DNA of 64,000 nucleotides from Massilia sp. WG5 (GCF_001412595.2 NZ_CP012640.2:5332001-5396000), one strand, 5' to 3'. Shown: positions 16,658 through 25,982, counted from the stretch's first letter. Notes: a model not told the origin generated them from the letters alone. Translations and numbers: made by a program.

Positions 16658-17998
16658 TCAGCGTTTCGGCGCCTCGATCCGGTAATCCCAGGCCGCCAGC
16701 GTCTGCCGCTTGCCGCCCGGCAAGGCGTACTGCTGGGCAGCGTTCGACAGGTTTACGCTGACTTGCACCGCGTTGCCGTCGCGCTTGCGCTGGAAGGCGA
16801 AGACTTTGTCGTTTCCGGTCTCCAGCACCTCGGCGGGGCCGCCGTACTGGCCGTTCCACAGCGCCGGGTTGTCGTGCTTCAGCTTGAGCAGGCCGGCGTA
16901 GAAGGGCGCGTACTGGTAGTTCTTCCACTGGATCGGGTCCTTCTCGAAGAACTCGATGCGCTTGTCCAGCCCCGCTTCCTGGCCGCCGTAGATCAGCGGC
17001 ATGCCGGGCAGGGTGGCGGCCAGCACCGCCATCGCCTTGAAGGCCGGACCGTAGAGTTCGACGTCGCTGCCGGCCCAGGAATTCTCGTCGTGGTTCGAGG
17101 TGAAGCGCATGCGGTAGGCGCCCGGCGGGAAGGCCTTCGGCGGATGCGCCAGGAAGTCCTTCAGCGCGCGTGCATCCTTCTTGCCCTTGGCGATGTCCTT
17201 GAACAGGTCCTTGGTGTCCCAGCCATAGGTCATGTCGAAGGCGTGCTCGTGCAGCTCCGGCTTGTCGGCTTCGGCCAGCATGAAGACCGGCTTGATGCGG
17301 TCGAGTGCATCGCGCGCCTGGTTCCAGAACGGCGTCGGCACCTTGCCGGCGACGTCGCAGCGGAAGCCATCGATATCGGTCTCGCGCACCCAGTAGCTCA
17401 TCGCATCCGTCATGCCTTTCCACAGGCCGGACCCGGGCTTGCTCCAGTCGAGGCCGGTCACGTCGGTCCAGTATTCCGGCTCGCCGCCGTCGGTATAAGT
17501 GACCGGGAAGATCTCGCCCTTCTCGTTCAGCAGGTACCAGTCCTTGTGCTCGGCCGTCCACCGGTTGTCGAAGGCCGTGTGGTTGGCGACCCAGTCGATG
17601 ATGACTTTCATGCCCAGCCCGTGCGCCTGTTTCACCAGGGCCTTGAAATCGGCCAGGTTGCCGAACTCCGGATTCACCGCCGTATAGTCGCGCACCGCGT
17701 AGTAGCTGCCCAGCGTGCCCTTGCGGTTCTTTTCGCCGATCGGCTGGATCGGCATCAGCCACAGGATGTCGACGCCCATCTTCTTCAGGCGCGGCAGGTG
17801 GGCGGCGAAGGCCTTGAAGGTCCCCTCCGGCGTGTACTGGCGAATATTGACTTCATAGATGTTGGCGTTCTTCGACCAGGCCACATGGCTCATCGGCGCC
17901 GATGCGGGCGCGGCGTCCGCGGCAAGAGCAGGGAAGAAGGCGAAGGCGCCGCTGACGGCCAGGGTGGCTGTAGCAAGGGTACGGGCAAGCTGTCTCAT
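16658..17998 (-). CDS. Secreted alpha-amylase family glycosyl hydrolase (GH13)
   Basis: A 446-residue protein with a signal peptide ending near ALAADAAPA. The GH13 barrel shows region I DWVANHTAFDN, the nucleophile Asp in DGFRCDVAG, the acid Glu in FMLAEADKPE and the third Asp in FTSNHDENSW. A C-terminal beta domain follows from about 375 (RKRDGNAVQVSVNLSNAAQ). It should cleave alpha-glucans in the periplasm or outside the cell. At 446 residues it has no starch-binding module. A ribosome site (AGGAA) precedes the ATG. It is divergent from a porin. Confidence 0.93.
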   Translation of the reverse strand: MRQLARTLATATLAVSGAFAFFPALAADAAPASAPMSHVAWSKNANIYEVNIRQYTPEGTFKAFAAHLPRLKKMGVDILWLMPIQPIGEKNRKGTLGSYYAVRDYTAVNPEFGNLADFKALVKQAHGLGMKVIIDWVANHTAFDNRWTAEHKDWYLLNEKGEIFPVTYTDGGEPEYWTDVTGLDWSKPGSGLWKGMTDAMSYWVRETDIDGFRCDVAGKVPTPFWNQARDALDRIKPVFMLAEADKPELHEHAFDMTYGWDTKDLFKDIAKGKKDARALKDFLAHPPKAFPPGAYRMRFTSNHDENSWAGSDVELYGPAFKAMAVLAATLPGMPLIYGGQEAGLDKRIEFFEKDPIQWKNYQYAPFYAGLLKLKHDNPALWNGQYGGPAEVLETGNDKVFAFQRKRDGNAVQVSVNLSNAAQQYALPGGKRQTLAAWDYRIEAPKR

Positions 17999-18206
17999 TA
18001 TGGTGTTCTTCCTGTAGTTTAGTTACAGATGGTTCCTGGATTCTAAACCGGAAAGCGGGCTGTGGCCTAGACAAGATGAGCCTGCTGACTTGCCGCGTCG
18101 GAATACGCTGACAAAAATGCGAGCCAAGAAGTTCGCCGCTTTGTGCGATATTGGACAGAGCTGGGGTGTAAAGACGGGCTACTGTAGGCATACAGAGGAA
18201 CACGCC

Positions 18207-19205
18207 ATGAAGACGCCGCCCATTATTGCCATCGTATTCTGTGGAGCCGCCCGGCTCGCGTTCGCACAGGACGCGGCCGCCGGCGCACCACCCGCCGCCC
18301 CCGCCGACGCCACGGCGAAGGCAGCGGCCGCGCACGACATCGCCGTCTTTACCGGCGTGCCCACCCGCAATCCCGGCGCGGACTGGGCGTCGCCGCCGCG
18401 GCGCCGCTACGGCCAGCCCGATTTCCGGTCCCCGCACGGCGACATCGAAGGTTTCACGCTGGGCCGCCAGTACAACCTGGAATACCTGTCGCTGGCCGAC
18501 GTCGGCGATCCCTTCCACAGCGGCACCGCCGGCAGGGCCAGCAACCTGGTCGGGCCGAACGGCCTGCGCGCGAACGACAACGTGCGCTACTACAGCAACC
18601 GCAGCGAGCACCTGTCGTCCGGCGCCTCCTGGACCGTCGACACCCTGGGCGGCGATCCCCTGGCGGACCGCGCCTGGGGCATGACGGTGGGCGTCGACAT
18701 GGGCATGTTCTCGCTGCGCGCCGCGCACCAGAACCGGCACGTGGCCCAGGTCCACCTGTACGACCTGGCCGGCGCAAACATGGATGCGAAGAATTCGCTG
18801 ATCGCCGCCAACCTGCGCATGCGCTGGGGCACGGCCTATGCGGCTTATGCGGCAAATCGCGGCTGGGGCAGCTCGCCGCTGTACAACCCGGACAATCCCT
18901 ACGGCGCCGGCGTGGCCAGCACGTCCTCGACCGACAGCCGCGACACCCTGGTGGGCGTGGCCGTGCCGATGACGAACTCGACCACCTTCCTGGCGTCCTT
19001 CATCCACAAAAACGACCGCGACCTCGCCAATCGCGACGCCAACCAGTTCGCGGTGGGCGCCAGCTATGTGGTGTCGCGCAAGACCGACTTCTACACGGCG
19101 GTCTCGCGCACCATCACCACGAACGGCAATGGCCTGCTGGTCGGCGGGGCTGCGCATCCCAGCGGCAGCCTGGCAGTGAATATCGGCATGCGCCATGCGT
19201 TTTGA
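18207..19205 (+). CDS. Gram-negative porin, N-terminally shortened
   Basis: 332 residues with a signal peptide (cleaved near AFAQDAA). The barrel region carries GFTLGRQYNLEYLSLADVG and NDNVRYYSNRSEHLSSGASW, and the protein ends in NIGMRHAF, the usual Porin_4 terminus with C-terminal Phe. The family normally begins the mature part with four further strands (about 90 residues) that are absent here. In their place is an Ala/Pro-rich linker and FTGVPTRNPGADWASPPRRR. Either it is a smaller barrel or a deletion product. The ATG has AGAGGAA seven bases upstream, so the shortened start looks genuine. Confidence 0.82.
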   Translation: MKTPPIIAIVFCGAARLAFAQDAAAGAPPAAPADATAKAAAAHDIAVFTGVPTRNPGADWASPPRRRYGQPDFRSPHGDIEGFTLGRQYNLEYLSLADVGDPFHSGTAGRASNLVGPNGLRANDNVRYYSNRSEHLSSGASWTVDTLGGDPLADRAWGMTVGVDMGMFSLRAAHQNRHVAQVHLYDLAGANMDAKNSLIAANLRMRWGTAYAAYAANRGWGSSPLYNPDNPYGAGVASTSSTDSRDTLVGVAVPMTNSTTFLASFIHKNDRDLANRDANQFAVGASYVVSRKTDFYTAVSRTITTNGNGLLVGGAAHPSGSLAVNIGMRHAF

Positions 19206-19255
19206 ATTTGGGGTAGCCTGACCTCATGACTTTATTGCATTGAATTGGAGGACAT

Positions 19256-19693
19256 ATGACTGGCTCGAGCACACTAGACCCGGATAACTTTCCCGGAGCA
19301 CCAGACCGCAGCCTTGGCAAAGGCCATGGCGTCGACGCCCTTGGCCCGAGCGACGTGACCGACAGCGGCAGCGACGTCGTCGGCGGTCCCGGCTTCGCGG
19401 CCAACCTGGACGACGACCAGATACTCGACCTGGACAGGGGCACGACCTCGGACAACGAGGAAGGCTATGCCCACGATACCGCCGGCGCCGACATGGGCGA
19501 TCCCAACCTGGAAAGCGACAGCGACTTCGGCGGCACCGGCGAGCGCGCCGCGGCCGGCCGCGACCTGCGCGTCAGGGACGGCAACGACATCGACACCGAC
19601 CACATCGAGACGATCCCGAACCTGCCGCTGACGGACGAGGATGTGGATTTCCTCGGCAGCGAGCCGCCGAAGGGGCCGGCGCCGGGCAAGTAA
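19256..19693 (+). CDS. Acidic, probably disordered protein of unknown function
   Basis: The 145-residue protein is rich in Asp, Gly and Ser with no hydrophobic core: DALGPSDVTDSGSDVVGGPG near the middle of the N-terminal half, then repeated DxD clusters and a C-terminal LTDEDVDFLGSEPPKG. There is no signal peptide or membrane segment. A strong ribosome site (GGAGG) and a terminator just downstream support a real gene. Similar acidic proteins are known in pseudomonads and Oxalobacteraceae without established function. Confidence 0.7.
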   Translation: MTGSSTLDPDNFPGAPDRSLGKGHGVDALGPSDVTDSGSDVVGGPGFAANLDDDQILDLDRGTTSDNEEGYAHDTAGADMGDPNLESDSDFGGTGERAAAGRDLRVRDGNDIDTDHIETIPNLPLTDEDVDFLGSEPPKGPAPGK

Positions 19694-19713
19694 GACGGAT
19701 GCGGACGCAAAAG

Positions 19714-19747
19714 AAACCGGGCGCTTGAAAGACCGCCCGGTTTTTTT
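19714..19747 (+). terminator. Rho-independent terminator
   Basis: AAACCGGGCG pairs with CGCCCGGTTT across a 10-nt loop, followed by a T run. It ends the acidic-protein transcript. Confidence 0.88.
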
Positions 19748-19754
19748 GTAGGGT

Positions 19755-19779
19755 GTTTTGAGGCCGGGGGCCTCAAAAC
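19755..19779. repeat. Perfect 11-bp stem hairpin
   Basis: GTTTTGAGGCC-GGG-GGCCTCAAAAC lies eight bases after the previous terminator, between two genes that converge. No T run follows on either strand, so it may protect the 3' end of the SDR transcript or help stop transcription from the other side. Confidence 0.5.
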
Positions 19780-19798
19780 GAACGCCCACGCGACCGCA

Positions 19799-20839
19799 TC
19801 ACGCCTGCCAGACGTTCCGCTGCCCCGGCCGCCGCATCAGGCCCCACGCAGCCAGCAGCGCCCCGCCCACCAGCACCGTCTTCACCGGCGCCGACTGCAT
19901 CTGGAAAGCCGTATAGACGCTGGTTTCGGAAGTCCTGTGCGGCAGGTTATTCCGCTGCCGCAGTTCGCGCGCCGGATCGGGCGCGTGCAGGGCGTCGCGG
20001 CGGTCCGGATTGTTCGGCTGGTCGGGCTGCTGTTCCTGACGGAACACCGTGGCCCGCATCAGGCGGTCGACCGAACGCGGCATCAGCCCGCTGAGCGTGG
20101 ACAGCAGCCTTGCCCGGCCGCCCACGAACAGATCGCGTTCCGGCGTCTCGGCGGCGTGCAGGATGGTCTTCGCCACCAGTTCCGGCGCATAGACCGGCGG
20201 CGGCAGGTCGGGCTCGTGCGGCATGTAGTTCTTCGCGTGCGCGGTGAACGGGGTATCGATGCCGGCGGGCTTGATCAGCGTGAGCGAAATCGGCGCCTCG
20301 TCCTTTTCCAGTTCCATGCGCAGCGATTCGGTAAACGCCTTCACCGCGTGCTTGGAGGCGGCATAGGTGCCCATCAGCGGTACCGAGCGGTCCGAGGCTT
20401 CGCTGCCGACATTGATGATCGCGCCGCCGCCGTGTGCCTTCATCAGCTTCACGGCGGTCAGGCTGCCGTGCACCACGCCCCAGAAATTCGTCTGCATGAC
20501 GCGGTGCATGTCTTCCAGCGACACCTGTTCCTGGCTGCCGTAGACGCCGATCCCGGCATTGTTGACCCAGGTGTCGATGCGGCCGAAATGCTCGATCGCC
20601 GCCTGGCCGATGCGTTCGACGTCGTCCATCCTGCCGACGTCGGCCGCCACCGTGACCGCTTCCACGCCGCGCTGGCGCATCTCGTGCGCCAGGGTATCGA
20701 GCGCATCGCCGTCGCGCGCCGCCAGCACCAGTTTCGCGCCGGCCTCGGCCGCGGTGCGCGCTGTCACCAGGCCGATGCCGCTGGTGGCGCCGGTGAGGAC
20801 CATCACCTGGTCGTTCAGCTTCTTGAGTTTGACTGTCAT
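19799..20839 (-). CDS. SDR-family oxidoreductase with C-terminal membrane anchor (paralogue A)
   Basis: 346 residues. The Rossmann start is TGATSGIGLVTARTAAEAG, NNAGIGVYG follows, and the catalytic Tyr-Lys is in TYAASKHAVKAF, with Ser near NVGSEASDRS. The classical SDR core ends near 250; a C-terminal extension with a DPARELRQRNN motif ends in a short hydrophobic segment (TVLVGGALLAAWGLM). Substrate unknown. It is 17 bases behind a closely similar SDR gene, so the pair arose by tandem duplication and is probably one transcript. Confidence 0.88.
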   Translation of the reverse strand: MTVKLKKLNDQVMVLTGATSGIGLVTARTAAEAGAKLVLAARDGDALDTLAHEMRQRGVEAVTVAADVGRMDDVERIGQAAIEHFGRIDTWVNNAGIGVYGSQEQVSLEDMHRVMQTNFWGVVHGSLTAVKLMKAHGGGAIINVGSEASDRSVPLMGTYAASKHAVKAFTESLRMELEKDEAPISLTLIKPAGIDTPFTAHAKNYMPHEPDLPPPVYAPELVAKTILHAAETPERDLFVGGRARLLSTLSGLMPRSVDRLMRATVFRQEQQPDQPNNPDRRDALHAPDPARELRQRNNLPHRTSETSVYTAFQMQSAPVKTVLVGGALLAAWGLMRRPGQRNVWQA

Positions 20840-20856
20840 GGCTGTTCTCCTCGCGT

Positions 20857-21909
20857 TCAGAAGACGCTGCGCAGATGGGGGCGGCGCAAGGTGGCGCTGT
20901 TGATGAGTTTCCAGGCGGCGAACAGGGCGCCGGCGCCCAGCAGGGCGGGTATGATCTTGTTCGCACGCAGCGAGACGGCCGTGTAGGCGCTGGATTCGGC
21001 CACGTGGCGGTCCGTCATGCCATGGCGCTGGCGCAGCTCGTTGCGCGGATCGGGTTCGTGCAGGGCGTCGCGCCGGTCCGGCGCACTCGGCAGGTCGGAT
21101 TGCTGCTGCTTGAACATCGATGCGTTCATGAACTTGTCGAGCGCGCGCGGCATCCCGAAGGCGCCGGCCGACACCGCCTTCGAGGCGCCGCCGACGAACA
21201 CGTCGCGCTTCGGATGCCGGGCCGCGTAGAGGATCGACCTGGCGACGACTTCGGGAGCGTAGATCGGCGGCGGCAGGGTCGGTTCCTTGTCCATGTAGTT
21301 CTTCGCATGCACGGTGAACATGGTGTCGATCCCGGCCGGCTTGATCAGGGTAAGCGACAGCGGGGCACCTTCCTTCTCGAGCTCCATGCGCAGCGCGTCG
21401 GTAAAGGCCTTCACGGCGTGCTTGGACGCCGAATACAGGCCCTGCAGCGGGATCGCGCGTTCCGACAGTTCGCTGCCGAGGTTGATGATGGCGCCGCCGC
21501 CGCGCGTCTTCATGTGCTTGACCGCTTCGAGCGAGCCATGCACGACGCCCCAGTAGTTGGTCTGGAACAGGCGCTGCATGTCTTCCAGCGGGACGTCTTC
21601 GTTGCGCCCGTAGATCGAGATGCCGGCGTTATTGATCCAGGTGTCGATGCGGCCGAAGCGCTCCATCGCCGTGCTGCCGATGCGTTCGACGTCTTCCGGC
21701 TTGCCGACGTCGGCCGCCACGGTGGCGACCTTGCAGCCCTTGAGGCGCAGTTCGCTGGCCAGCTGGTCCAGCGCCTCGCCGTTGCGCGCCGCCAGCACCA
21801 GCTTCGCGCCTTGCTCGGCGGCCATGCGCGCGGTGGTCAGGCCGATGCCGCTGGTGGCGCCGGTGATGACCATGACCTGCTCGTCGATCTTGCGTAATTT
21901 TACGGACAT
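20857..21909 (-). CDS. SDR-family oxidoreductase with C-terminal membrane anchor (paralogue B)
   Basis: 350 residues from the ATG at 21909, which has AGGAG upstream. TGATSGIGLTTARMAAEQG, NNAGISIYG and LYSASKHAVKAF give cofactor and catalytic motifs. The same C-terminal extension as paralogue A is present (DPRNELRQRHG, then IIPALLGAGALFAAWKL as a single hydrophobic stretch). The two proteins align along their whole length, including the unusual tail, so both may act at the membrane on a hydrophobic substrate. The substrate is not known. Confidence 0.88.
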   Translation of the reverse strand: MSVKLRKIDEQVMVITGATSGIGLTTARMAAEQGAKLVLAARNGEALDQLASELRLKGCKVATVAADVGKPEDVERIGSTAMERFGRIDTWINNAGISIYGRNEDVPLEDMQRLFQTNYWGVVHGSLEAVKHMKTRGGGAIINLGSELSERAIPLQGLYSASKHAVKAFTDALRMELEKEGAPLSLTLIKPAGIDTMFTVHAKNYMDKEPTLPPPIYAPEVVARSILYAARHPKRDVFVGGASKAVSAGAFGMPRALDKFMNASMFKQQQSDLPSAPDRRDALHEPDPRNELRQRHGMTDRHVAESSAYTAVSLRANKIIPALLGAGALFAAWKLINSATLRRPHLRSVF

Positions 21910-21973
21910 GATGACTTGCTCCTCTTGTTTGGCTTGTGAACACGACAATCGTGCCCATGCCGGGGATTTCAAG

Positions 21974-22978
21974 TCATTTCTTTAGATAGATCTGGTCGAA
22001 CACGCCCCCATCCGCGAAGTGCGCCTTCTGCGCCTTGGTCCAGCCGCCGGCGACCTCGTCGATGGTGAACAGCTTGATGGCCGGGAATTGCGCCGCGTAC
22101 TGCTTGGCGTAAGGCTCGACCACCGGACGGTAGTAGTGCCTGGCGGCGATCTGCTGGCCTTCGGCGCTGTACAGGTATTGCAGGTAGGCTTCGGCCACGG
22201 CGCGGGTGCCGCGCTTGTCGACCACCTTGTCGACCACGGCGACCGGCGGCTCGGCCAGGATGCTGCTCGAGGGGGCCACGATCTCGAACTTGTCCGGGCC
22301 CAGCTCCTTCACCGCCAGCAGGGCTTCGTTTTCCCAGGCCAGCAGCACGTCGCCGATGCCGCGTTCGGTGAAGGTGGTGGTGGCGCCGCGGGCGCCGGAG
22401 TCGAGCACCGGCACGTTCCTGTACAGCCTGGCCAGGTAGTCGCGCGCCGATGCCTCGGTCGCGCCGGGCAGGCGCAGGGCGTAGCCGTAGGCGGCCAGGT
22501 GGTTCCAGCGCGCGCCGCCGGAGGTCTTCGGATTCGGCGTGATCACGGACACGCCCGGCCTGACCAGGTCGGCCCAGTCGCGGATCTGCTTCGGATTGCC
22601 CTTGCGGACCAGGAACACGATGGTCGAGGCGTAGGGCGCGCTGCGGTGGGCGAGCCGCTGCTGCCAGTTGTGCGCGATAAGGCCGCGTTCACTGATAGCA
22701 TCGATATCATAGGCCAGGGCCAGCGTGACGACGTCCGCGGACAGGCCGTCGATCACCGAGCGCGCCTGCTTGCCGGAGCCGCCATGCGACTGCTTGACGG
22801 TCACCTTGTCGCCCGTTTTCGCCTTCCACTGGCGCGCGAAAGCCTGGTTGAAATCCTGGTACAGCTCACGCGTCGGGTCGTAGGACACGTTCAGCAGGGT
22901 GATGTCGGCGGCGAAGGCGGCGGACTGGCCCAGCAGCGCAGCAAGGGCCAGGGCGGCGGCGATTTTTTTATGAAGCAT
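21974..22978 (-). CDS. sbp: Sulfate ABC transporter substrate-binding protein
   Basis: 334 residues with a signal peptide (cleaved near AFAADITL). [51 protein letters not shown] and [21 protein letters not shown] are hallmarks of periplasmic sulfate or thiosulfate binders (Sbp/CysP). No permease or ATPase gene is adjacent, so it must work with a transporter encoded elsewhere. Assignment to sulfate is by family; thiosulfate is possible. Confidence 0.92.
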   Translation of the reverse strand: MLHKKIAAALALAALLGQSAAFAADITLLNVSYDPTRELYQDFNQAFARQWKAKTGDKVTVKQSHGGSGKQARSVIDGLSADVVTLALAYDIDAISERGLIAHNWQQRLAHRSAPYASTIVFLVRKGNPKQIRDWADLVRPGVSVITPNPKTSGGARWNHLAAYGYALRLPGATEASARDYLARLYRNVPVLDSGARGATTTFTERGIGDVLLAWENEALLAVKELGPDKFEIVAPSSSILAEPPVAVVDKVVDKRGTRAVAEAYLQYLYSAEGQQIAARHYYRPVVEPYAKQYAAQFPAIKLFTIDEVAGGWTKAQKAHFADGGVFDQIYLKK

Positions 22979-23082
22979 CGTTTTCTTTCGGGCAGATGAG
23001 GAAGCCTTAGAGTAGGTTCCAGCTCAGCGAAAGAAAACGAATTTAAACGATGAACCTTATGCGCTTTTTAATGCCCGGCTTC

Positions 23083-23295
23083 TCACTTGGCCTTCGACAG
23101 GATCAGCAGCCAGCGGCGGAACAGCAGGATCTCAAGGTGGCCCGGGACGACGCCGGTATCGAATTCGATGATCGGGTTGACTGCATAGAAGCGCTTGCGG
23201 AAATCACGGGTGACGAGGATCTCGCGGCGGCCAAAGCGGGCCAGGAACGGAGTCGGTGCGTATTCCATGCCGAAAGAGCTGTTCAGAGTAGTCAT
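23083..23295 (-). CDS. Small protein of unknown function
   Basis: 70 residues: MTTLNSSFGMEYAPTPFLAR, then RDFRKRFYAVNPIIEFDTGV and a basic end LSKAK. GGGAT lies shortly before the ATG. It shows no membrane segment or recognised motif. The balanced composition and ribosome site argue for a real gene, but similarity could not be checked. Confidence 0.5.
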   Translation of the reverse strand: MTTLNSSFGMEYAPTPFLARFGRREILVTRDFRKRFYAVNPIIEFDTGVVPGHLEILLFRRWLLILSKAK

Positions 23296-23447
23296 GACGA
23301 TCCCTTAATCGAGTTGGTTGTTCAGTGTTGTCTTGCTCAAGTGCATTCAGAATATCACAACTACTGTATAAATCCACAGTTACTGTATAAAAATCCAGTT
23401 CTATTTCGCAACTGTAGTTTTTTCGCCAAGACCTCATCTGGAGCCGC

Positions 23448-24179
23448 ATGCTGAATACACCGTCGAGCCGCCTGCACCGCTTCCTCGCAAGACGCTTCTC
23501 TCCCGAAGGGGAGATGGGCATTCACTTCACCATCGGCGTCGCCCTGATCGTGTGCGCGGCCCTGGCCTTCGGCGAAATCGCCGAGGACGTGGTCAAGGGC
23601 GCCAGGATCACCCAGGTCGACGTCCAGCTGGCCCACTGGTTCCGCATGCATGCCAGCGCCGGCTTCACCGAAGCCATGCTGTTCGTCACGCACTGCAACG
23701 GCATCCTCGGTTCCAGCATCATGGGGGCGCTGCTGGCGCTCTGGTTCTGGCGCCGCAAGGTGCATTACTGGCTGGTCGTGGTACTGGTGTCGGTGCCGGG
23801 CGGCATGCTGCTGAACGTAGTCCTGAAACACGTATTCCGGCGCGCCCGGCCCAGCCTGGAGGATCCCTTGCTTACCTTGACGACGTATAGTTTCCCGAGC
23901 GGCCACACGGCGGCCGCAACCGTGTTCTACGGCCTGCTGGCCTGCTACCTGGTGCGCCGGGTGCAGGGCTGGCCGAAACGCATTGCCGTCGTCGCGGCCT
24001 GCGTGCTGATGGTGATGCTGGTGGCGCTGTCGCGCATGTACCTGGGCGTGCACTATCTGTCCGACGTGCTGGCCGCCACCGCGGAGAGCGCGGCCTGGCT
24101 GACGGTCTGCATCACGGCCGTGTCGACCCTGCAGCGGCGCCGCATCGCGCGCACGCGCGGGCGGGAGGTGGCGGCATGA
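23448..24179 (+). CDS. PAP2-family membrane phosphatase
   Basis: 243 residues with about five to six membrane segments. The three acid-phosphatase motifs are all present: KHVFRRARP, FPSGH and SRMYLGVHYLSD. Such enzymes remove phosphate from lipid substrates such as phosphatidate or undecaprenyl diphosphate. TGGAG precedes the ATG. The stop overlaps the lipid kinase start (ATGA), which itself overlaps the metallophosphoesterase, so the three form one tight lipid-phosphate operon. Confidence 0.93.
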   Translation: MLNTPSSRLHRFLARRFSPEGEMGIHFTIGVALIVCAALAFGEIAEDVVKGARITQVDVQLAHWFRMHASAGFTEAMLFVTHCNGILGSSIMGALLALWFWRRKVHYWLVVVLVSVPGGMLLNVVLKHVFRRARPSLEDPLLTLTTYSFPSGHTAAATVFYGLLACYLVRRVQGWPKRIAVVAACVLMVMLVALSRMYLGVHYLSDVLAATAESAAWLTVCITAVSTLQRRRIARTRGREVAA

Positions 24180-25132
24180 AGCCCGTCACCGTGATCGTCA
24201 ACGGCGGCGCCGGCCATGGCCACGACGAGCGCGCCGCCGCCGAGCTGCGCGAGAAGCTGGCGCAGGCGGGCCTGGACGCCGAACTGGTGCTGGCAAAGGA
24301 CGGCGAGGAGATGATCGCCAGCGCCCGCCGCGCACTCGACCAGGGCGCCCGGCTGGTGGCGGCCGGCGGAGGCGACGGCACCATCAATGCCGTCGCCTCC
24401 GTGATGGCGGGCAGCGGCGTGCGCTTCGGCGTGCTGCCGCTCGGCACGCTGAACCATTTCGCGAAAGACCTCGGCATTCCGCTCGATCTCGACGAGGCCG
24501 TGCGCAACCTGGCCACCGGCGTGCCGCGCGAGGTCGACGTCGGCGAAGTCAACGGCCGCATCTTCCTCAACAATTCCAGCCTGGGCCTGTACCCGGACAT
24601 CGTGCGCGACCGCGAGAAGCAGCAGCGCCGCCTGGGCCGCGGCAAGTGGCCGGCGGCCCTGTGGGCGACGCTGGCGGCCCTGCGCCGCTATCCCTTCCTG
24701 TCGGTGCGCCTGACGGTGGACGGCGAAACGCTGCCGCGCCGCACGCCCTTCGTCTTCATCGGCAACAACCGCTACACCATGGAAGGCCTGTCGATCGGCG
24801 AGCGCGACCGTCTCGACGATGGCCTGCTCAGCCTGTACGTGGCCCAGCGTCCGACCCGGCTCGGCCTGCTGCGCTTCGCCTTCGACGCCCTGCGCGGCAA
24901 GCTCGGCAGCGAGCGTGACTTCGACGTGGTGGAAGCGGCCGGCTTCGAGATCGACACCCATCATCCGCGCCTGCACGTCGCCACCGACGGCGAAGTCACG
25001 GTGATGAACCCGCCGCTGCGCTACCGGGTGAGACCTGGCGCACTGACGGTCCTGGCGCCGGCGGCGACAATGGACTCCAAGCAAACAAAGACGGAAGCAG
25101 AAGATCATGCGCACACTCGTTCACCTCTCTGA
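24176..25132 (+). CDS. Diacylglycerol/sphingosine kinase-family lipid kinase (YegS-like)
   Basis: 318 residues. The kinase domain shows VNGGAGHG at the start, the nucleotide loop AAGGGDGTINAVA, and VLPLGTLNHFAKDLGIP. The C-terminal beta domain follows (IFLNNSSLGLYPDIVRDRE, then FIGNNRY and VATDGE). It would phosphorylate a lipid. It overlaps the PAP2 phosphatase upstream by four bases and the phosphoesterase downstream by 26 bases, so kinase and phosphatase are made together. The last 20 residues are not family-like. Confidence 0.9.
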   Translation: MKPVTVIVNGGAGHGHDERAAAELREKLAQAGLDAELVLAKDGEEMIASARRALDQGARLVAAGGGDGTINAVASVMAGSGVRFGVLPLGTLNHFAKDLGIPLDLDEAVRNLATGVPREVDVGEVNGRIFLNNSSLGLYPDIVRDREKQQRRLGRGKWPAALWATLAALRRYPFLSVRLTVDGETLPRRTPFVFIGNNRYTMEGLSIGERDRLDDGLLSLYVAQRPTRLGLLRFAFDALRGKLGSERDFDVVEAAGFEIDTHHPRLHVATDGEVTVMNPPLRYRVRPGALTVLAPAATMDSKQTKTEAEDHAHTRSPL

Positions 25133-25946
25133 CCTGCATTTCGGTCGCGTCGATCCCGAGCTGCTCGACCCGCTGCGCGACCTCGTCCACAAGATCGCCC
25201 CGACCGCGGTGGTGGTGTCGGGCGACCTGACGCAACGCGCGAAGAGCGAACAGTTCGAGGAAGCGCGGGCCTGGCTCGACACCTTGCCCGGCCCGCAAAT
25301 CATCGTCCCTGGCAACCACGACATCTCGCTGTACAACGTGTTCCGCCGCTTCGTGCTGCCGCTCGAACGCTACAAGCGCTACATCACCGAAGACCTCGAT
25401 CCGGTCTATATCGACGATGAAATCGCGGTGCTCGGCGTGAACACGGCCCGCTCGCTCACCTGGAAGGACGGGCGCGTCAACAAGGAGCAGGTGGAGAAAA
25501 TCCGCGAGACCCTGGCCAGCCTGCCGCCGGAGGTGCTGCGGGTGGTTGTCACGCACCATCCCTTCGACCTGCCGGAAGGCTGCACCGACGACGACGACCT
25601 GGTCGACCGCGCCCACATGGCGATGGATGCCTTCGCCGATGTCGGCGTCGACCTCCTGATGGCCGGCCATCTGCACAAGAGCCACGCCGGCAACACCCAG
25701 GCGCGCTACAAGATCAGCGAGTACGCCGCGCTGGTGGTGCAGGCCGGCACCGCGACCTCCACGCGCGGCCGCGGCGAAGTCAATTCCTTCAACGTGATCC
25801 GTACCGAGTCCCGCAAGATCGAGGTCGACCGCTACGGCTGGGACGCCGTGCACAAGCAGTTCCAGATCCTGGCGACCGAGAAGTTCATGCGCAGCGGGAA
25901 TGTGTGGGCGGAGGTGAACGAGGGCTTGCTGGCGGCGGGGATTTAA
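25107..25946 (+). CDS. Calcineurin-like metallophosphoesterase (CpdA-like)
   Basis: 279 residues. The metal ligands appear in order: HLSDLHFG, VVSGDLTQRA, IIVPGNHDISLYN, VVTHHPFD and MAGHLHKS. This is the class III phosphodiesterase set, as in CpdA. The family cleaves cyclic nucleotides or phosphodiesters; the operon with a lipid kinase and PAP2 phosphatase hints at a phospholipid-derived substrate. The start lies 26 bases inside the lipid kinase gene. Confidence 0.9.
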   Translation: MRTLVHLSDLHFGRVDPELLDPLRDLVHKIAPTAVVVSGDLTQRAKSEQFEEARAWLDTLPGPQIIVPGNHDISLYNVFRRFVLPLERYKRYITEDLDPVYIDDEIAVLGVNTARSLTWKDGRVNKEQVEKIRETLASLPPEVLRVVVTHHPFDLPEGCTDDDDLVDRAHMAMDAFADVGVDLLMAGHLHKSHAGNTQARYKISEYAALVVQAGTATSTRGRGEVNSFNVIRTESRKIEVDRYGWDAVHKQFQILATEKFMRSGNVWAEVNEGLLAAGI

Positions 25947-25956
25947 ACGCTTGCTT

Positions 25957-25982
25957 GTCGTCCCCGCGGAGGCGGGGACGAC
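25957..25982. repeat. Dispersed intergenic hairpin repeat, copy 2
   Basis: GTCGTCCCCGC-GGAG-GCGGGGACGAC forms an 11-bp perfect stem between two convergent genes. It belongs to the same family as the repeat at 11359 and may also act as a bidirectional terminator. Confidence 0.6.
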
